This document shows positions 36,171 through 48,143 of a stretch of DNA of 64,000 nt, piece after piece. Made by a program: the position numbers and the translations under genes. The stretch comes from Patiria miniata (taxonomy: Eukaryota > Echinodermata > Asteroidea > Valvatida > Asterinidae). The stretch is from contig NW_024037050.1 in the NCBI RefSeq assembly GCF_015706575.1, forward strand, positions 2,914,001 through 2,978,000, given 5' to 3'. Under the pieces are notes generated by a model that worked only from the letters and a program-made list of their open reading frames with translations, did no database searches and was not told the DNA's origin. Every line of letters starts with the position of its first letter. Within the stretch, counting starts at the first letter, position 1.

Positions 36171-38144
36171 GAAATGATACAAAAAAAAACAGAGAGGAGA
36201 GATGGCTGATGATCACGGACTGAGTCTGATTATAGGCCACGAATTCTGGGATCACCCCGGGTGGGAGAAATTACAGCCAGATCCTTCAGCCGAATGTACA
36301 CAGGAAAGGGAACCTCGCATATTGGTGCTGATATTTCTGAGAGCCCGAGGCATGGCCTAGTTCTTCTCCTGCCCTGACATTTTGGCCGGGCCACGGCAAT
36401 AGATTGATGCCGTAAAATGAATATTTATGCATCATGAAAAGAGAGCGTGTGTGGTGATACAAGTATGCAAATAGGAAATATCTGCAGCGACAATTTAATA
36501 ATCTTTGCTGGAATGTGTCTACTGTGGCAGACACCCGGGAAAATGGAAATCAGGATCCTCTTGGGAGGGGAAATGTCCAGCAACAGTGGTGGTGGGGGGG
36601 GGGGGGGGAGGGAGAGGAAGGAGAGAGGCCAATGTAGCAGAAAATTGGCCTAGAAAGAATCCCCAAAACAAAGACAAGCTTTAGGAAGGAAAAGGGAAAG
36701 ACAGGCTTTAAGAAAAGGAAATCATTTATTAAATTATCCTTGATGTTGTTTAGCATTTTTTTGGGGGATGACTTGAACAGGAGATAGCATCAGCAATTGA
36801 CTTGTTGTTTTTAGAAACAGTACCAAGGATGAGGATTTGTTTTTCCAAACGAATTAATCGGATGGCAGCAGTGACGTCCAGGGAGAGAGGGTTGACTGTG
36901 AGAGAGTGCACCATAGCGCGACCGACACAGTGTGAAGCTTGAAAATGCATCAATTTCATGCATTTATGGATACACAATCCATCACCCATGTTTGCCCAGC
37001 GAACCTGAAGACATTGACAAGTCATAACGTGATTAAGTGCGACATCACGACCGTGATGCTAAACCGTTCCCCCATCATCCCACGACTGTCAAGACCTCCT
37101 GTTTTTCCCCAAAACCCGGGCCCCTCAGCCAAACTGACGCGATTTGCGCTCCACTTGGCGCAAAATTGGAGGGCAGGGGCGGAGAACTACGAATGCGGGG
37201 AGAAAAAAAAAGGAAAAAGATGGGCCTAATTTAATTGTCCTGTCACAAGGCTGGTGGTGGGGAAAAGGGAAGAATTTTGTCGTCAGCGGCAATGGGGCTT
37301 GAACAGCAGGGCGCGAAAGGTGGGGAATTATTATTCTCAAGGTGTTTCCTTTTTTTTTCTTTCAGGGGATAGGCTGCTGGCAGAATGTGTGTCTGAGCTG
37401 TGTTAAGTGTTGAGTGGGAATAAGTCCACACTTGGGGATTGGGCTGTGGTGGGAACAAGGGGCAAGCCCTTGGCATGGGGGTGATTATGGTGTTAGTTGT
37501 GTTACCCGTTGGCAATGATGGTTCAGGTTCTTGTGCACTGTGAGAGCTCTGTGTGTTTGTGTGTATGGGGGAGGTGGTGTAGTAGACAGTCTGTGAGGCA
37601 GATAGGCAAGTGTGAAGAGGGGATGGTGGAGAGAGGGATGTACGTCTTAATGGGATGTGAAGCATCACAGACACAAGAGGGGGCTCTTTTGACATCATGC
37701 CCTGAACGGTGCTGACAAGTGCCACCAATGTGTGAGCAGAGTACCTGCCAACAATCAGCTCTAAGGCAACAGGTTAATGCCTGTCATGACTGCAAAGTAA
37801 CAAGGATCACTACACTGATTCTTAAGATCTTTAAACCTTACCAATTCCGTGTTTCGCCAAGCTAAATCCCCTGTGTTTGGATGATAACTATATGAAATTG
37901 CACAAAAAAAAGAGTATATTTTGTTGTATTCAAGATTGTTTTCAACTGCACATTTGAGAGTTTTTTTTATCACTCCTTGATTTAAAATAGGTTATGCCCG
38001 ATGCAGAGATTGTTGTCTTTAATTACATCAACACAAGTACCAGGTAAACAAATCACTATAATTTAAATGCATTATAATTTGCCAATAATAGCTAGTTTCA
38101 GTGCCTGCTATGCATTTCAAATTAAGAACTGTGTGCAATTTTAC
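36171..38144. other. gene-free, mixed; some regulatory-looking sequence
   Basis: Contains a G run at 36,592-36,608 and splice-acceptor-like pyrimidine/CAG at 37,349-37,366 with no coding frame behind it. No gene is supported. Confidence 0.35.
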
Positions 38145-38149
38145 CAACG

Positions 38150-38965
38150 AAAGAACCTTCTACAACAAAATGGAATTTTTGTGATGAGGAACCTTTCTAC
38201 CAAAGAGGAACCTTCTACCATAAAATAAGCCTTCAACAAAGAGAAGAACTTTCTGCCATAAGGTACCTTTGATACTCATTCATAAATGTAGCTAAAACAC
38301 TTTATCCATTCCATTTTGTCAAGAGCCCATCACGTGACCGGTCTTAAATGGATGATAAAGACCGGCTTTAAATTCGTCCACAAGAGAAACCTTCTACCAC
38401 AAAAGGAACCTTCTACTACAAGAGGAACCTTCTACCACACAAGAAATATTGTACCACACAAGAAACCTTCTAGATATTACAAGAGGAACCTTTTACCACA
38501 AGAGGTAAATTGAGAGGAATCTCATATTACAAGAGGAATCTTCTACCACTAGAGGTAAATTGAGAGGAATCTCATATTACAAGAGGAACCTTCTATCACA
38601 ACAGGAATCTTCTACTACAAGAGGAACCTTCTATCACAAGATGAACTTTCTACCTCAAGAGGAACCCTCTACTTCAAGAGGAACTTATACTTAAACAGGA
38701 ACCTTCTACCACAAGATGAACCTTCTACCATGAGAGGAACCTTCTACTTCAAGAGGAACCTTCTACCACAAGATGAACCTCTACTGAAGGGGAGCTCTCT
38801 ACCACAACGAGTAACCTTTACCAAAAGAGAAACCCTTACTACACATAGGAACAATTCTACCATAGGAAATACGTATCACTGACAGGAACATCCTACAAAA
38901 TGAACTCTCTACTATTTGAGGAACCTTCTATCACAAGTAAATTTACTTTCACCATAAAGAGGAAC
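38150..38965 (+). repeat. minisatellite, about 19-20-bp unit AGAGGAACCTTCTACCACA
   Basis: About 35 degenerate units. The run is interrupted at about 38,265-38,375 by non-repeat sequence containing a small hairpin (GACCGGTCTT...AAGACCGG). A larger block, AGAGGTAAATTGAGAGGAAT with following TCTCATATTACAAGAGG, is duplicated at about 38,501 and 38,553. Most units keep GAAnnTTC, the inverted half-site pair of a heat-shock element. Short open frames such as the one reading RNLLPQ are products of the repeat. Confidence 0.9.
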
Positions 38966-38969
38966 CAAT

Positions 38970-41690
38970 TATTAAAAATTGTCATCTAATGAAAAAAAAT
39001 ACTACTGTCATTAGCTAGGATTGATTGATCTTCTGCCACATATATGTCTGTATTGTTCAGACCGGTAAAGGCTATATAAGATATTGATATATTAATAACA
39101 GGCTACACTGTCAAAAGCAGAAAATGCAGCAAGATAAAGGAAAATGATAGCACAGAGATTTCAGACAAGTTGGGGAATTCACCAAAAAAATAATTAAACA
39201 GTCATATCACAAAACAATGAACTCTACACAGAGAAAGGGGAAAGTAACAACAAAAATTGAAGAGAGGAGTGCTAATTTCCTCAAATAGGGGAAAAGACAG
39301 GGAGCACAGTTAGATAGGAGCAGAGGGACTAAAGCTGCTGCCAAAGAGAGCCCCAAAAGTCTCATTTTGACTTCAGAGTGCCAATTTCCTTTGCAATGCG
39401 CGGTAGGACAAGTAGGAAGAAGGGAGTGTGTGTAGAGGAAGAGCACACACGGCGGAGGTATCGCGCTGTTGTTACATTCGTGGGCGGAAGTCGTCTTTGG
39501 TAACACTCCTTCAAGCCGATTCTTAATCAAAAGATGCCCACGTGCGGATCCATCATACGCAAAGGCCGGGCCTGAATTGTGAGACTTACAGGGATTTTAA
39601 GTAACAAAGGTTAAAAAAGTAATAGATCATGCGGTAACTGAAGGATTTCTGATTGTACACTCTCATTACGGGAGAGACAGAAATACAATTATTTGTCGAC
39701 AGGTTGGTTCTACTAAAGTTACTTGCTTCTGATGTTTTTCTTATAAAATGTGAAGAAAGGCCAAGAATAATGCAAAATCCACTGAGAGCGGACAAAAAAA
39801 TGAAACAAGCGGTTGAAAGCGAGTAACTTAAAATCATGTAACCTACAAAAAGCCACGACCTCATATCAAGAGAGTCCCATTTAATTCCTGAAGGAAGAGA
39901 AAGGAAAAATGAAACATCCACTTCAGGTGAAAGAGAAATTACGGATGACGTTTTCGGTTCGACAGCTAACATTAGCACGGCCCAGAAATAATGTTCCATG
40001 GCATGCGAAGAGGAAATGCTGGCCATGTTTCCTAATAGAAATGTCAAGATCCTAAGCAGGAGCCAATTAGCAGACTAAAACTAGAACATCTGTGATTTTT
40101 AATTCTGTTCTCCTGAAGTTCCAAACCCCCCCTTTTCCCCCCTCCCTTGACAGTCTCATGTACACGTAACAAATCAAGTCTCCCGTTTCGCCTGCCAAGC
40201 TTGTCACAAGTAATATTTCAACCCCAACCTTCATGGATCAGACCGAATCAAATCAAATGACAAGTTTCAGATTTGCCCCGTTTTTTTTTTTCTCTATCTC
40301 TCCTCCCCTTTCTGCCCTCTCATTCAGTTTCCGCAGGTGTAATTTTTATTGTACACAGACTACGGGCCGAGCCGAGCCTAAGCTAACAGATGGTGCAAGC
40401 TGCCTTAATGAACACTGCCCAGAAATTATACAGGTTTTGTTGGTTTAAATACAGGTCAACGTGTGAAAGAAGATATGATAACCTGGAGAACGTGTTTGCA
40501 CAAGTTCTCTTTTTGTCTCGTTTTTTTTCTCTTTTTTTTTGGAATGACAAAGAAAGCCCTGGACCGGTGTTTGGGATGGTGGGGTCCCGGAAATTATTAT
40601 TTAATTAATAATATGACACTATTAAACCAACGCCACAGGGCGGTCGGCCAGCGAGATTTGCATTAAAAAAAGGGAATGTATATTAAAATTGTATCTTGTT
40701 ACATAGCCACTCTTATTTGCCACGGATATATCCCCTGCAGTACCGAGGGAATATTAAGATTTTAAGTGACTTCATTAGAACGTCAATGAAAATGGCTGAA
40801 AGCTGCTGGGGGAAAAATGACTCTTTGAAGATAAGTCTTCATATACATTCACATGGACACGTCTGTCAGAAATAACAACCAACAAAAAAAAAGCAGGAAA
40901 ACAAAAAGTACTACATATGAGGACAATGTTGTCCAACTCATAATTTTGTAGTTGTTCACATAACTAAGTAATTTCAAGCTTTTTGTTAAAGTACTTACAC
41001 TTACGGGGAAGCAACATTTGTATAGAAAAAAATAATGTTTGTAATTGTTGATTTTGTGTCCTGGTCAAAATCATCATAAAAACAAACAAACAAACAAACA
41101 ACCTGGCATTAGGATTCCAAATGCTTCATAAGAGACGTTTTCATAACACGTACTTTTCAGTACGATATTTATGAAAACTGAAAAAAGAAAAAAAAATCCC
41201 TCCTCTCCCTTCAGTTGTATAAAGTGCTGATGGTTACGTTTGTCCTTCCCAATGGTTGGGAAAAGGGTGGGGGGGGGGAGGGGGGGGGGAAACACGGAGA
41301 GAAACATATTCTGTCTTTTCAAGAAAAAAATCAAAGCCTTCTTCATTTAGTGTTGAGATGTCACGGTCATTACTTCCTTTTCTTTGAGTTTTGAGTCCTC
41401 GTCACCTTGAAATGTGACAAAGATGCATCTGAAATATTACCGGGTAACCCCCCCACCCCCCCCCCCCCCCCCCCCCGAAAAGAAATGCACATTGCATGCA
41501 ATAGCTCAACAATTGCCAGTTGTTTCTCTATTGACAAGCGTGTGATGCACACGTGTAGAATAAACAATGTAACATGTTGGCCTAATTGTTCATGTGAAAT
41601 AATAAACCTTCAATGGAGAAATAAATAAATACATTAATAAACTCCCTGTTGTGCACACAGACTATTTAAAGAGACTATACTGTAGACACT
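38970..41690. other. gene-free, nothing recognised
   Basis: Simple runs only: (CAAA)n at about 41,083-41,101, a G tract at about 41,270-41,290 and a C tract at about 41,449-41,476. The open frames (up to 153 codons at 39,586-40,047, minus) show no family motif. Confidence 0.35.
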
Positions 41691-41947
41691 ATTTTCTTTG
41701 TTCAACTTTTAAATTATAATAATGTCAGTTTCCCTTTGTGGTTTATTACAAAAAAAATTTGTAATAAAAAACCCATATCATCTCTGAGTGATTCCCGTAT
41801 ATTATTTCCTAGGTTTTCAACATTGCTAAAGTTGCTAGCATCGTGACTTTTGGCATGATCCATAGAGACATGTCATCTACAGATTTAAGGTTTTTGACTA
41901 GTGCCCTTGCACAAAGACATTAACAAAATGGGGAACTGCCAACATAG

Positions 41948-42020
41948 GGCTGGATAGCTCAGTTGGTAGAGCGCAAGAATGGCAATCCGGAGGTCACAGG
42001 TTCGAACCCTGCTCCAGTCA
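41948..42020 (+). mobile_element. tRNA-like SINE head (tRNA-Ala-like, 73 nt)
   Basis: A 73-nt cloverleaf-sized segment. Acceptor arms GGCTGGA/TCCAGTC pair with one G-U. The D arm is GCTC/GAGC, the T loop TTCGAAC, the A box TAGCTCAGTTG and the B box GGTTCGAACCC. The anticodon position reads GGC, but the anticodon stem (CAAGA/TCCGG) pairs at only 3 of 5 positions and the T stem at 4 of 5. GGC is not the usual eukaryotic Ala anticodon. It is followed by a short tail, TGTCTTTGTTCAGC, also seen near 41,697. A SINE head or tRNA relic fits better than a working tRNA gene. Confidence 0.6.
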
Positions 42021-42120
42021 ATGTCTTTGTTCAGCTTTAAAATTATGACAGTTTTTTGTCTTGCGAATGGAACCAAAAAAATTCCAACTACAGAATAAAG
42101 AACAGTTTTCTTCAAGTTCT

Positions 42121-42397
42121 TTTCTGGTCCAATGGTTACAGTGTTCGACTCACGTGACGTGGTATGTGGGTTCGAACCCTGATGGGGAACATGGTGCTTG
42201 CGTTCTTGGGCAAGACACTTAACTACAATTGCCTCTCTCCAACCAGGAGTATAAACGGGTACCTGAGAAGGCAGAGACCAGAATGCGCTGATATTGAGCT
42301 GCTGCAAAAACTGGTCTCACAGCCTGAGAACAGGGGTAATAATTGTGAAAAACTTTGAGACCTTTGGTGTAAAGCGCTATAAGCACCACATTATAAA
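42121..42397 (+). mobile_element. tRNA-derived SINE, near full length
   Basis: A perfect A box TGGTCCAATGG (42,125-42,135) and B box GGTTCGAACCC (42,169-42,179) are spaced as in a tRNA promoter. The body carries TTGGGCAAGACACTTAACTA and CTCCAACCAGGAGTATAAAC, then a tail AAAGCGCTATAAGC followed by AT-rich sequence. This head/body/tail structure is that of a deuterostome-type tRNA SINE transcribed by RNA polymerase III. Confidence 0.8.
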
Positions 42398-42399
42398 TT

Positions 42400-42935
42400 T
42401 TGTTCAACCAAACAGTCACATTTAGAAACTCAAATTTTAACATGGCATCAACATATTGTTTAAGTGTGAGGACTCACTGTACTGCGTGTCTGTGTGGCCA
42501 GTGATGTACTTCTGAGGAATTAGTATCTTTAAGGACTGGACAAGTGAAAAGACTCACACATCTTAACTTATGAATACAACAGTTACAGGAAATTATCTTT
42601 TTCTCCATAAATATATTTGTTTATTTATGCAATTTCAAAGAAAAATCAATGGAGTAACAGGAGTATGTACAAAATCTATGGAAGAATGAACTTTTGGCTT
42701 AAAACAAGATGTTTGCCATTTTTTTAAAAACAATTTTAAAACATTTACAAAAAAATTACTTGAAGGAAATGGAAACATTGCCATTAACAACTACATTCAT
42801 TAAAAGATATAACAGTGATTATAATTTACGAGAACTTACAGTCCCGATCTGTTTGACGTTGACGTTTTGTTGTGAAACACCAAAATAAAAACAGTGAAAA
42901 AAAAAAATGGGGTCCCTTTTTCTCCCCAGCCCAAA
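42400..42935. other. gene-free AT-rich stretch
   Basis: Nothing recognised beyond A/T runs. Confidence 0.4.
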
Positions 42936-43520
42936 TCTCATCGGCAACAATAATACCCTCAGATATTAGCCGGGCCGGAAAGATGTACGAAATATGACGC
43001 CATCCTTAAATCCCCTTCGTCACGCTGCCACTTATGTGGGCCACAATGGCGCTAGCGCCAATCCTTTGTATATTTCCCTTGATCGTCCGCAGAAAATGAT
43101 TGATGCGCGCTTGCTGAGTTAAGACTCGGACGAGCCAAACTAAGCAATTACCATGCAAATGTTCCGATGATCACTCAATTTTTTCCTCTCTCTGTCTCTT
43201 TTTTCTCCGTTCCTCAAAACCCCCCCCCCCAAGACTGAGAAGAGCGGGGGTGAATAGATAAACAGAGTTTTCTGTCATTCATATCCTGGTATTACGCTAA
43301 CATTGTTTTTACAACACTCCGATGTGCATTTTGCAGAGCCCCGATAATCGCACCACGGCCGCGCCGCGGATCAGCGTATCCTCCGCATTGTTTTCGTATG
43401 GATATGATACGCATATCAGATTTTGCACCACCGAGGCCTGTTGATCACAAATTGTAAAAGTTAAGACAACAGAGGGTTTTCGGGGGAAATCTCCCGGCGG
43501 TCACTGGGGAAGGGGGCCTC
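42936..43520. promoter_or_regulatory. candidate cis-regulatory DNA, cluster 2
   Basis: Non-repetitive and richer in CpG than its surroundings. It holds a perfect 14-bp palindrome TGGCGCTAGCGCCA (43,047-43,060) that presents two facing E2F-like GGCGC cores followed by CCAAT, a CCATGCAAATG octamer-like site (about 43,152), and the CpG-rich CACGGCCGCGCCGCGG (43,352-43,367). It could be an enhancer or a cryptic promoter. No transcript is visible. Confidence 0.3.
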
Positions 43521-45614
43521 AACGGCAGCTAACTGAGTAGCCAAGCGTTTATGCCAAAATCACAGATTAGCGCAGTTAATTAGGAAAAGATTGGGCATCA
43601 ATTTTTAGCAAGTTCAACAAACGGCAGTGAGATTGTTGCCTCAGTAAAGACCCTTAGGATCAAGACACTATACATCACTATTCACACTGTACAAACGAAG
43701 CTTTGCATAGTCTGTCAAAAAAAAACCGGTTACAGTGCTGCCAGCTTATGAAACTTTTTTCAAAAGTTCTTCAGGTGTACAAATGACAAAAGCTGAACAG
43801 ATGTTGAAATACCAATCACAAAAAAGATTGGTAAACTTCAAAACATTTGATTAATGTTCAGAAATTACAAACATGTAAACATTACGAATTCCAAGTAACA
43901 TACATGTAAAATTGCTTTGAATGTCTCTTTAATGATAAAATCTTAAGAGATATTCACACTTAAAAAAATTACTCAACATCTTGAAGAAAGAAATGTTTTC
44001 CATAACACTTAAGGCACTTTACAACTTTCATTAAGCTAGTGTGATTTTAAAAATGGCATCACATCAAACTCTTTTATCTTTTGACTTACAAAGTGAGTAA
44101 GAACATTCAACACAGTCAAAAGTAAAAAAACCACCAAAATCTGATTGATAATCACCCTGAGAAACAACTGAAATTTAATTAATGATATAAACTTGGCCCA
44201 CTGTCCAAACGGATGATTAATGAAGCAAATAAGCAGGGATTTGCCCAAAAATTCAAACAATCAAATCCAGAATTGATTAAATTGTCATTGTGAGCGATGG
44301 CCGGGACGACAAACGGCCAAAATCTTTTAATTAAGAGGCGTCAAATCGGTCAGCCATCACTCAGGGAAAATGATGAATGAAATCAAATGATGAGTCGGGG
44401 GTCCAGCGATCAGCGCATTGGCCTGACAGCCGCGCATACACCAACAGTCAACCATAATCAATCATAACAAATATAGTTGTTGGCACGCCAGCAAAATTCA
44501 TTTGAATTTTCAGCCCTTCTGAGACAAAGTGCCTAGTTGGGTATCAGACCGAAACAAGAATTGTGGATCTGAAACCTGAATCCATTCGGCAATTTGTGAC
44601 TATACTGAAGATGTAGACAAAACTTGAAAAGTGCAATATAACAAATGTTGCAATGCACAACGTGGACAACTTATACTTGAAGAGTTAACTAACATGTTAA
44701 AGGAGCATTAAAATGCAATTTATTAGTTCACAAGATGAATGTTATTAAAAAAGTCAACGTTCTACAGATATAAGACAGAGATATATTTCTGAGGTGTGAA
44801 GGAATTAACAAATGCTTAAATAGACCCCTTTTGTGGTGCGTTCTTGCTGAGGGCAGTTCATGTCATTCAAATTTACTGACAATAAAGTACAAACTGTCTT
44901 GCTTATCACACAGGAACAGATGTGACGTCAACTGCAAGGGTCTATTATGACCAAATTAGTTGACCTTTTATACTTTGGAGAATAATACATGTGAACACAG
45001 ACTCTGCTCATTTCACAGAAACAACATCAACCACGATTTTCTGGAGCTCATTTTTGAGTAGTGACTGTTCTCTGGATAACTGATCTGAGTTTCAGCTGTC
45101 ATGAACATTTACAACAACCAATCAAGAGCTTGTATCAAAACTTTGAGTCAATCAAGTACAGCAAGAAGTTTCTTAAAAATTACTTGATTGGCCGATTCTA
45201 GATCCTTGAAAAGGGACTTTATGTACGTACATAAGCATATTCAATAGTGAGACTTAAAATCCAGCATTTTGCAGTAGAGCGACTCAAAATCCAACGAGTA
45301 CAGCGACAAATAAAGGCACTCGTTTTCCGTCTATCGCCTTCTTATATTTTAACAGAACTAAAAGAAATTAAAAATGCTTAAGGGTTTTTTTTTTTGCTTG
45401 AGGTGCCAACACAAGTGTACTTTCCAGACTTTCTGGAATAAGAAAATGTTGTAAACTGTTCAACGTTTAAATCTTCTTATGCAAAACATGCTTCATTAAA
45501 ACAACATTTTACGAAGTAATGTAAACTTGTAAAGTGATATTGTATAAATTCAAAATTTAGAAATTACAAATGTAGTAGCAAGAATTCCCATTGCATCATA
45601 GGTACCAGACTAAT
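43521..45614. other. gene-free; regulatory-looking block at 44,140-44,470
   Basis: The block at 44,140-44,470 has many ATTAAT/TGATTAA cores and unusual sequence complexity, like cluster 1. The rest is AT-rich with no recognised element. Confidence 0.3.
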
Positions 45615-45618
45615 TTAA

Positions 45619-46120
45619 AGGTAATATGCAACATTTGTTTTTGCTGTAATTTCAGAAATGGATGGATTTGGGGGTTAGTATAGTATAGTAAATAGTGTTA
45701 CACTGACCTGTTCAAAGTTTTGTGTTCATAGATGCTGGAAAAACTCAGAAAACAATGCTGTTCTTGTAGTATGGTTCCCTGACCTTAATACTTTACACGA
45801 AACAGAGCAATTTATAGATATCAGGGAATTCTCAGGTCAGGAAACCAGACTAGCTGGCTAGCACCTGTTCACAGATGTGTAACCGATTGCAAACAAAATG
45901 TGGACTGACTAAATTTGGTGAAATGGGGGCAGTATTTGAAAAAAAGCAATTTTTTCCAACGACAGTTGGTCAACCATCGTTAAAATTACAGCATGCAAGG
46001 TGCCATTATTTCGCAGGATGCTTGAGTCTACAATTCACTTACATATACAGTGAAGTCAGGTATTTCATAATCATTTGGCAGTTTTGTATTTTGATGTTTG
46101 CAAATGTTGTACATTACCTC
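45619..46120 (+). mobile_element. Kolobok/T2-like MITE, copy 5 (502 bp)
   Basis: TTAA lies at 45,615-45,618 and 46,121-46,124. Left end AGGTAATATGCAACATTTG and right end CAAATGTTGTACATTACCT carry a matching G-to-T change in the GGTAA terminus on both arms. The central palindrome has degenerated (CAGTTGGTCAACCATCG). Confidence 0.8.
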
Positions 46121-46687
46121 TTAAACATGTCAGGTTTATTTCAGCATAGTGTTTTAAATTTCTCATTTCTGGGTAGTAAAGAGAAATAATTTAATTAAAA
46201 TACCACTGGGATTTGGCTGCTTAAACGACGGTATGTACATGTAAGTGCAGAATGTCCAATCTGGCAGCCTCGACAAATAACCTAATGCTTCAAATGACTG
46301 CCCCAAACCAACGATGTTCTAACGTTTTGAAGATGTCTTTGCTTTGCAACAAATAAATAAAATAAAAAATAACGACATGACTGACGCAAAGGTAACACAG
46401 TAATTGAATTTGTATGACTGCTTGCCTTTTTGTGTCCTCAGGGTTGGCAGATGTGGGGAAACGGGTGAACAAGGCGTTCCAAGCCATTCCGCAGTTTAGA
46501 GTTTCGCTCGAGACGGGAAAATCTGTGATAAACAAATCCAAAGATGCTGGTTAAACACTTGGGTTGTTGAAATATATTTAAGAGAGGCCTCCTTTTGAAA
46601 GGTAAGGTCCCTTAAGACAAATTTAAAGTTCTCTGAGATGAAAAATGGACTGCACTGACTTGCATCTAATTTGTTTTAATTTATGTA

Positions 46688-46862
46688 CAGTGAAATCTTG
46701 ATTAAAGTCAAACCTCAAGGGAACAGGTTCAAAATTTGACTTAAGCAGAGTTTTGAGTTTAAGCAGGGTTGTATATCGTTGTATACTACTGAAGGCAATG
46801 GATTCTTTGTTTGACTTGACAGTTGTTTTGAGTTATCAGAGTTTGAAATCGTGATTTCACTG
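46688..46862 (+). mobile_element. pogo-like MITE (175 bp, TA target)
   Basis: Starts CAGTGAAATCTTGATT and ends GTGATTTCACTG, with TA on both sides (46,686-46,687 and 46,863-46,864). The inner sequence repeats AGTTTTGAGTTTAAGCAG-type motifs. CAGT termini with TA targets are usual for pogo/Tigger-like Tc1/mariner elements. A second, truncated copy lies at 63,769. Confidence 0.7.
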
Positions 46863-46864
46863 TA

Positions 46865-47690
46865 TTTATGTAGGATAGAATATTTGTATCTGGGAGAGGT
46901 AATTACAATACAATCCGAGGACAAACAAATATTTGTATTCATTATTTAGGTGGGGGGGGGGGGGGGTTGTTTAGGTGGCTTATTGGAAGGTTGGGTTGGC
47001 AGCCCAGATTGATGGGGGATGGGGGGGGGGGTGCTAAACTACCTTCAACCACCACATCCCAACCCACTCTTGGTAAAACCGCGCCTGCCATGATTCTCGA
47101 CTAGCAATCTCACTGACATACTTCCCAGGCTACTTGCATCAGCCACAGGCACAACGGGAAGAAAAAAATGGAGATTTACACGTGAAAGTCTACTCCGTGC
47201 ATGCATAGTCCTTGTTAAACATTATGCCTAAGCGAAGATTATAAATAATGCATTGTTGTTATGATCGCCGTGATGAGAAGATAAGATCTTTGCCTCAAGT
47301 CTTACTTTTTTTCTTTCTCTTTCTCTTTTTTTATTTCTAATTTCTTATCCTTGGCAGGTATCAAGGACGCAGCGCATAATCTCATTTCTGGAAAGCGTGA
47401 CAAGTGTAGGCCAGTGGGGATGAGAGAGAACTTGTCTACTCCAGGTCATAATGCGTAAGGAGCAGTGGGGGTGGGGTAGAGTTTAGGGAGGGGTTCCGGG
47501 GTGAAGTGGGGAGGGATAGAGTGCACAGGGGGAGGGTGTAGAGTGGAAGGGGGGTGTAACACAGGGATTACACTGGAGGGAAAGGTGGAAGAAAAGGGTC
47601 ACCATATATACCCTCCCCTATATAGAGAGTGTTTGTGTGGGTGTACTTGTTTACACAATCAAATTGTGGACATTGAAAAATAGAGAACAA
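46865..47690. other. gene-free; poly-G tracts
   Basis: G runs at about 46,951-46,967 and 47,021-47,031, then purine-rich GGGGAGG sequence to about 47,580. No gene is supported. Confidence 0.4.
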
Positions 47691-47694
47691 TAGG

Positions 47695-48143
47695 GTCCAC
47701 GCTTGACCAAAGGTCCAAAATGACGATCTTGTACAAAACATATGGGACGTCTTCCTAAAAGTTAGAGTACAACAAAAGAGTGACAATAGGGGGTCCACGA
47801 CCCTTGGGTGTGTGTATGTAATTCTTTTACCATAGTTGTGCCACGACGTATTTGTGGGGACCGAAAACGCAGTGGGGACAGCAGAAAGTCCACACACGCG
47901 GTCCTAATTTGCCTAACAATGAAAAACTTCCCCATAACGCGGTGTAGGCCTGCATGTAAACACCGGCAATCATGAACCTAGGAGGTTACAACAATACAAA
48001 CAATACGTCCAAGATTGACTGAACGTCCACGCTTGAAATTCGTGTACAAAATCAATGAGAGCTGTTGCTAAAAAGTTAGAGTACAAACAATGGAATGAGG
48101 ATTAGGGACAATAGGGGGTCCACGAATGCCGGTGTTTACGAGG
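47695..48143. repeat. pair of about 105-bp direct repeats flanking 225 bp
   Basis: GTCCACGCTTG (47,695; 48,025), AAAAGTTAGAGTACAA (about 47,757; 48,070) and GACAATAGGGGGTCCACGA (about 47,782; 48,107) occur in the same order in both copies. Separately, TAAACACCGGCA (about 47,957) is matched inverted by TGCCGGTGTTTA (about 48,128). The structure is probably a local duplication or a small repetitive element of unknown class. Confidence 0.6.

Noticed and set aside
38316-38513. Protein with RNLLPQ repeats.
   Set aside because: It is a translation of the GAACCTTCTACC minisatellite.
39586-40047. 153-codon minus-strand frame as a membrane protein.
   Set aside because: It is hydrophobic by composition, but has no recognisable family, no splice context and no repeats. 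The support is too weak to call.
41948-42020. Functional tRNA-Ala gene.
   Set aside because: The anticodon stem pairs at only 3 of 5 positions, the GGC anticodon is atypical, and a SINE-like tail follows.
47695-48125. LTR-type element because of about 105-bp direct repeats.
   Set aside because: There are no TG...CA ends, primer-binding site, polypurine tract or target duplication visible. The repeats are too short and too close.
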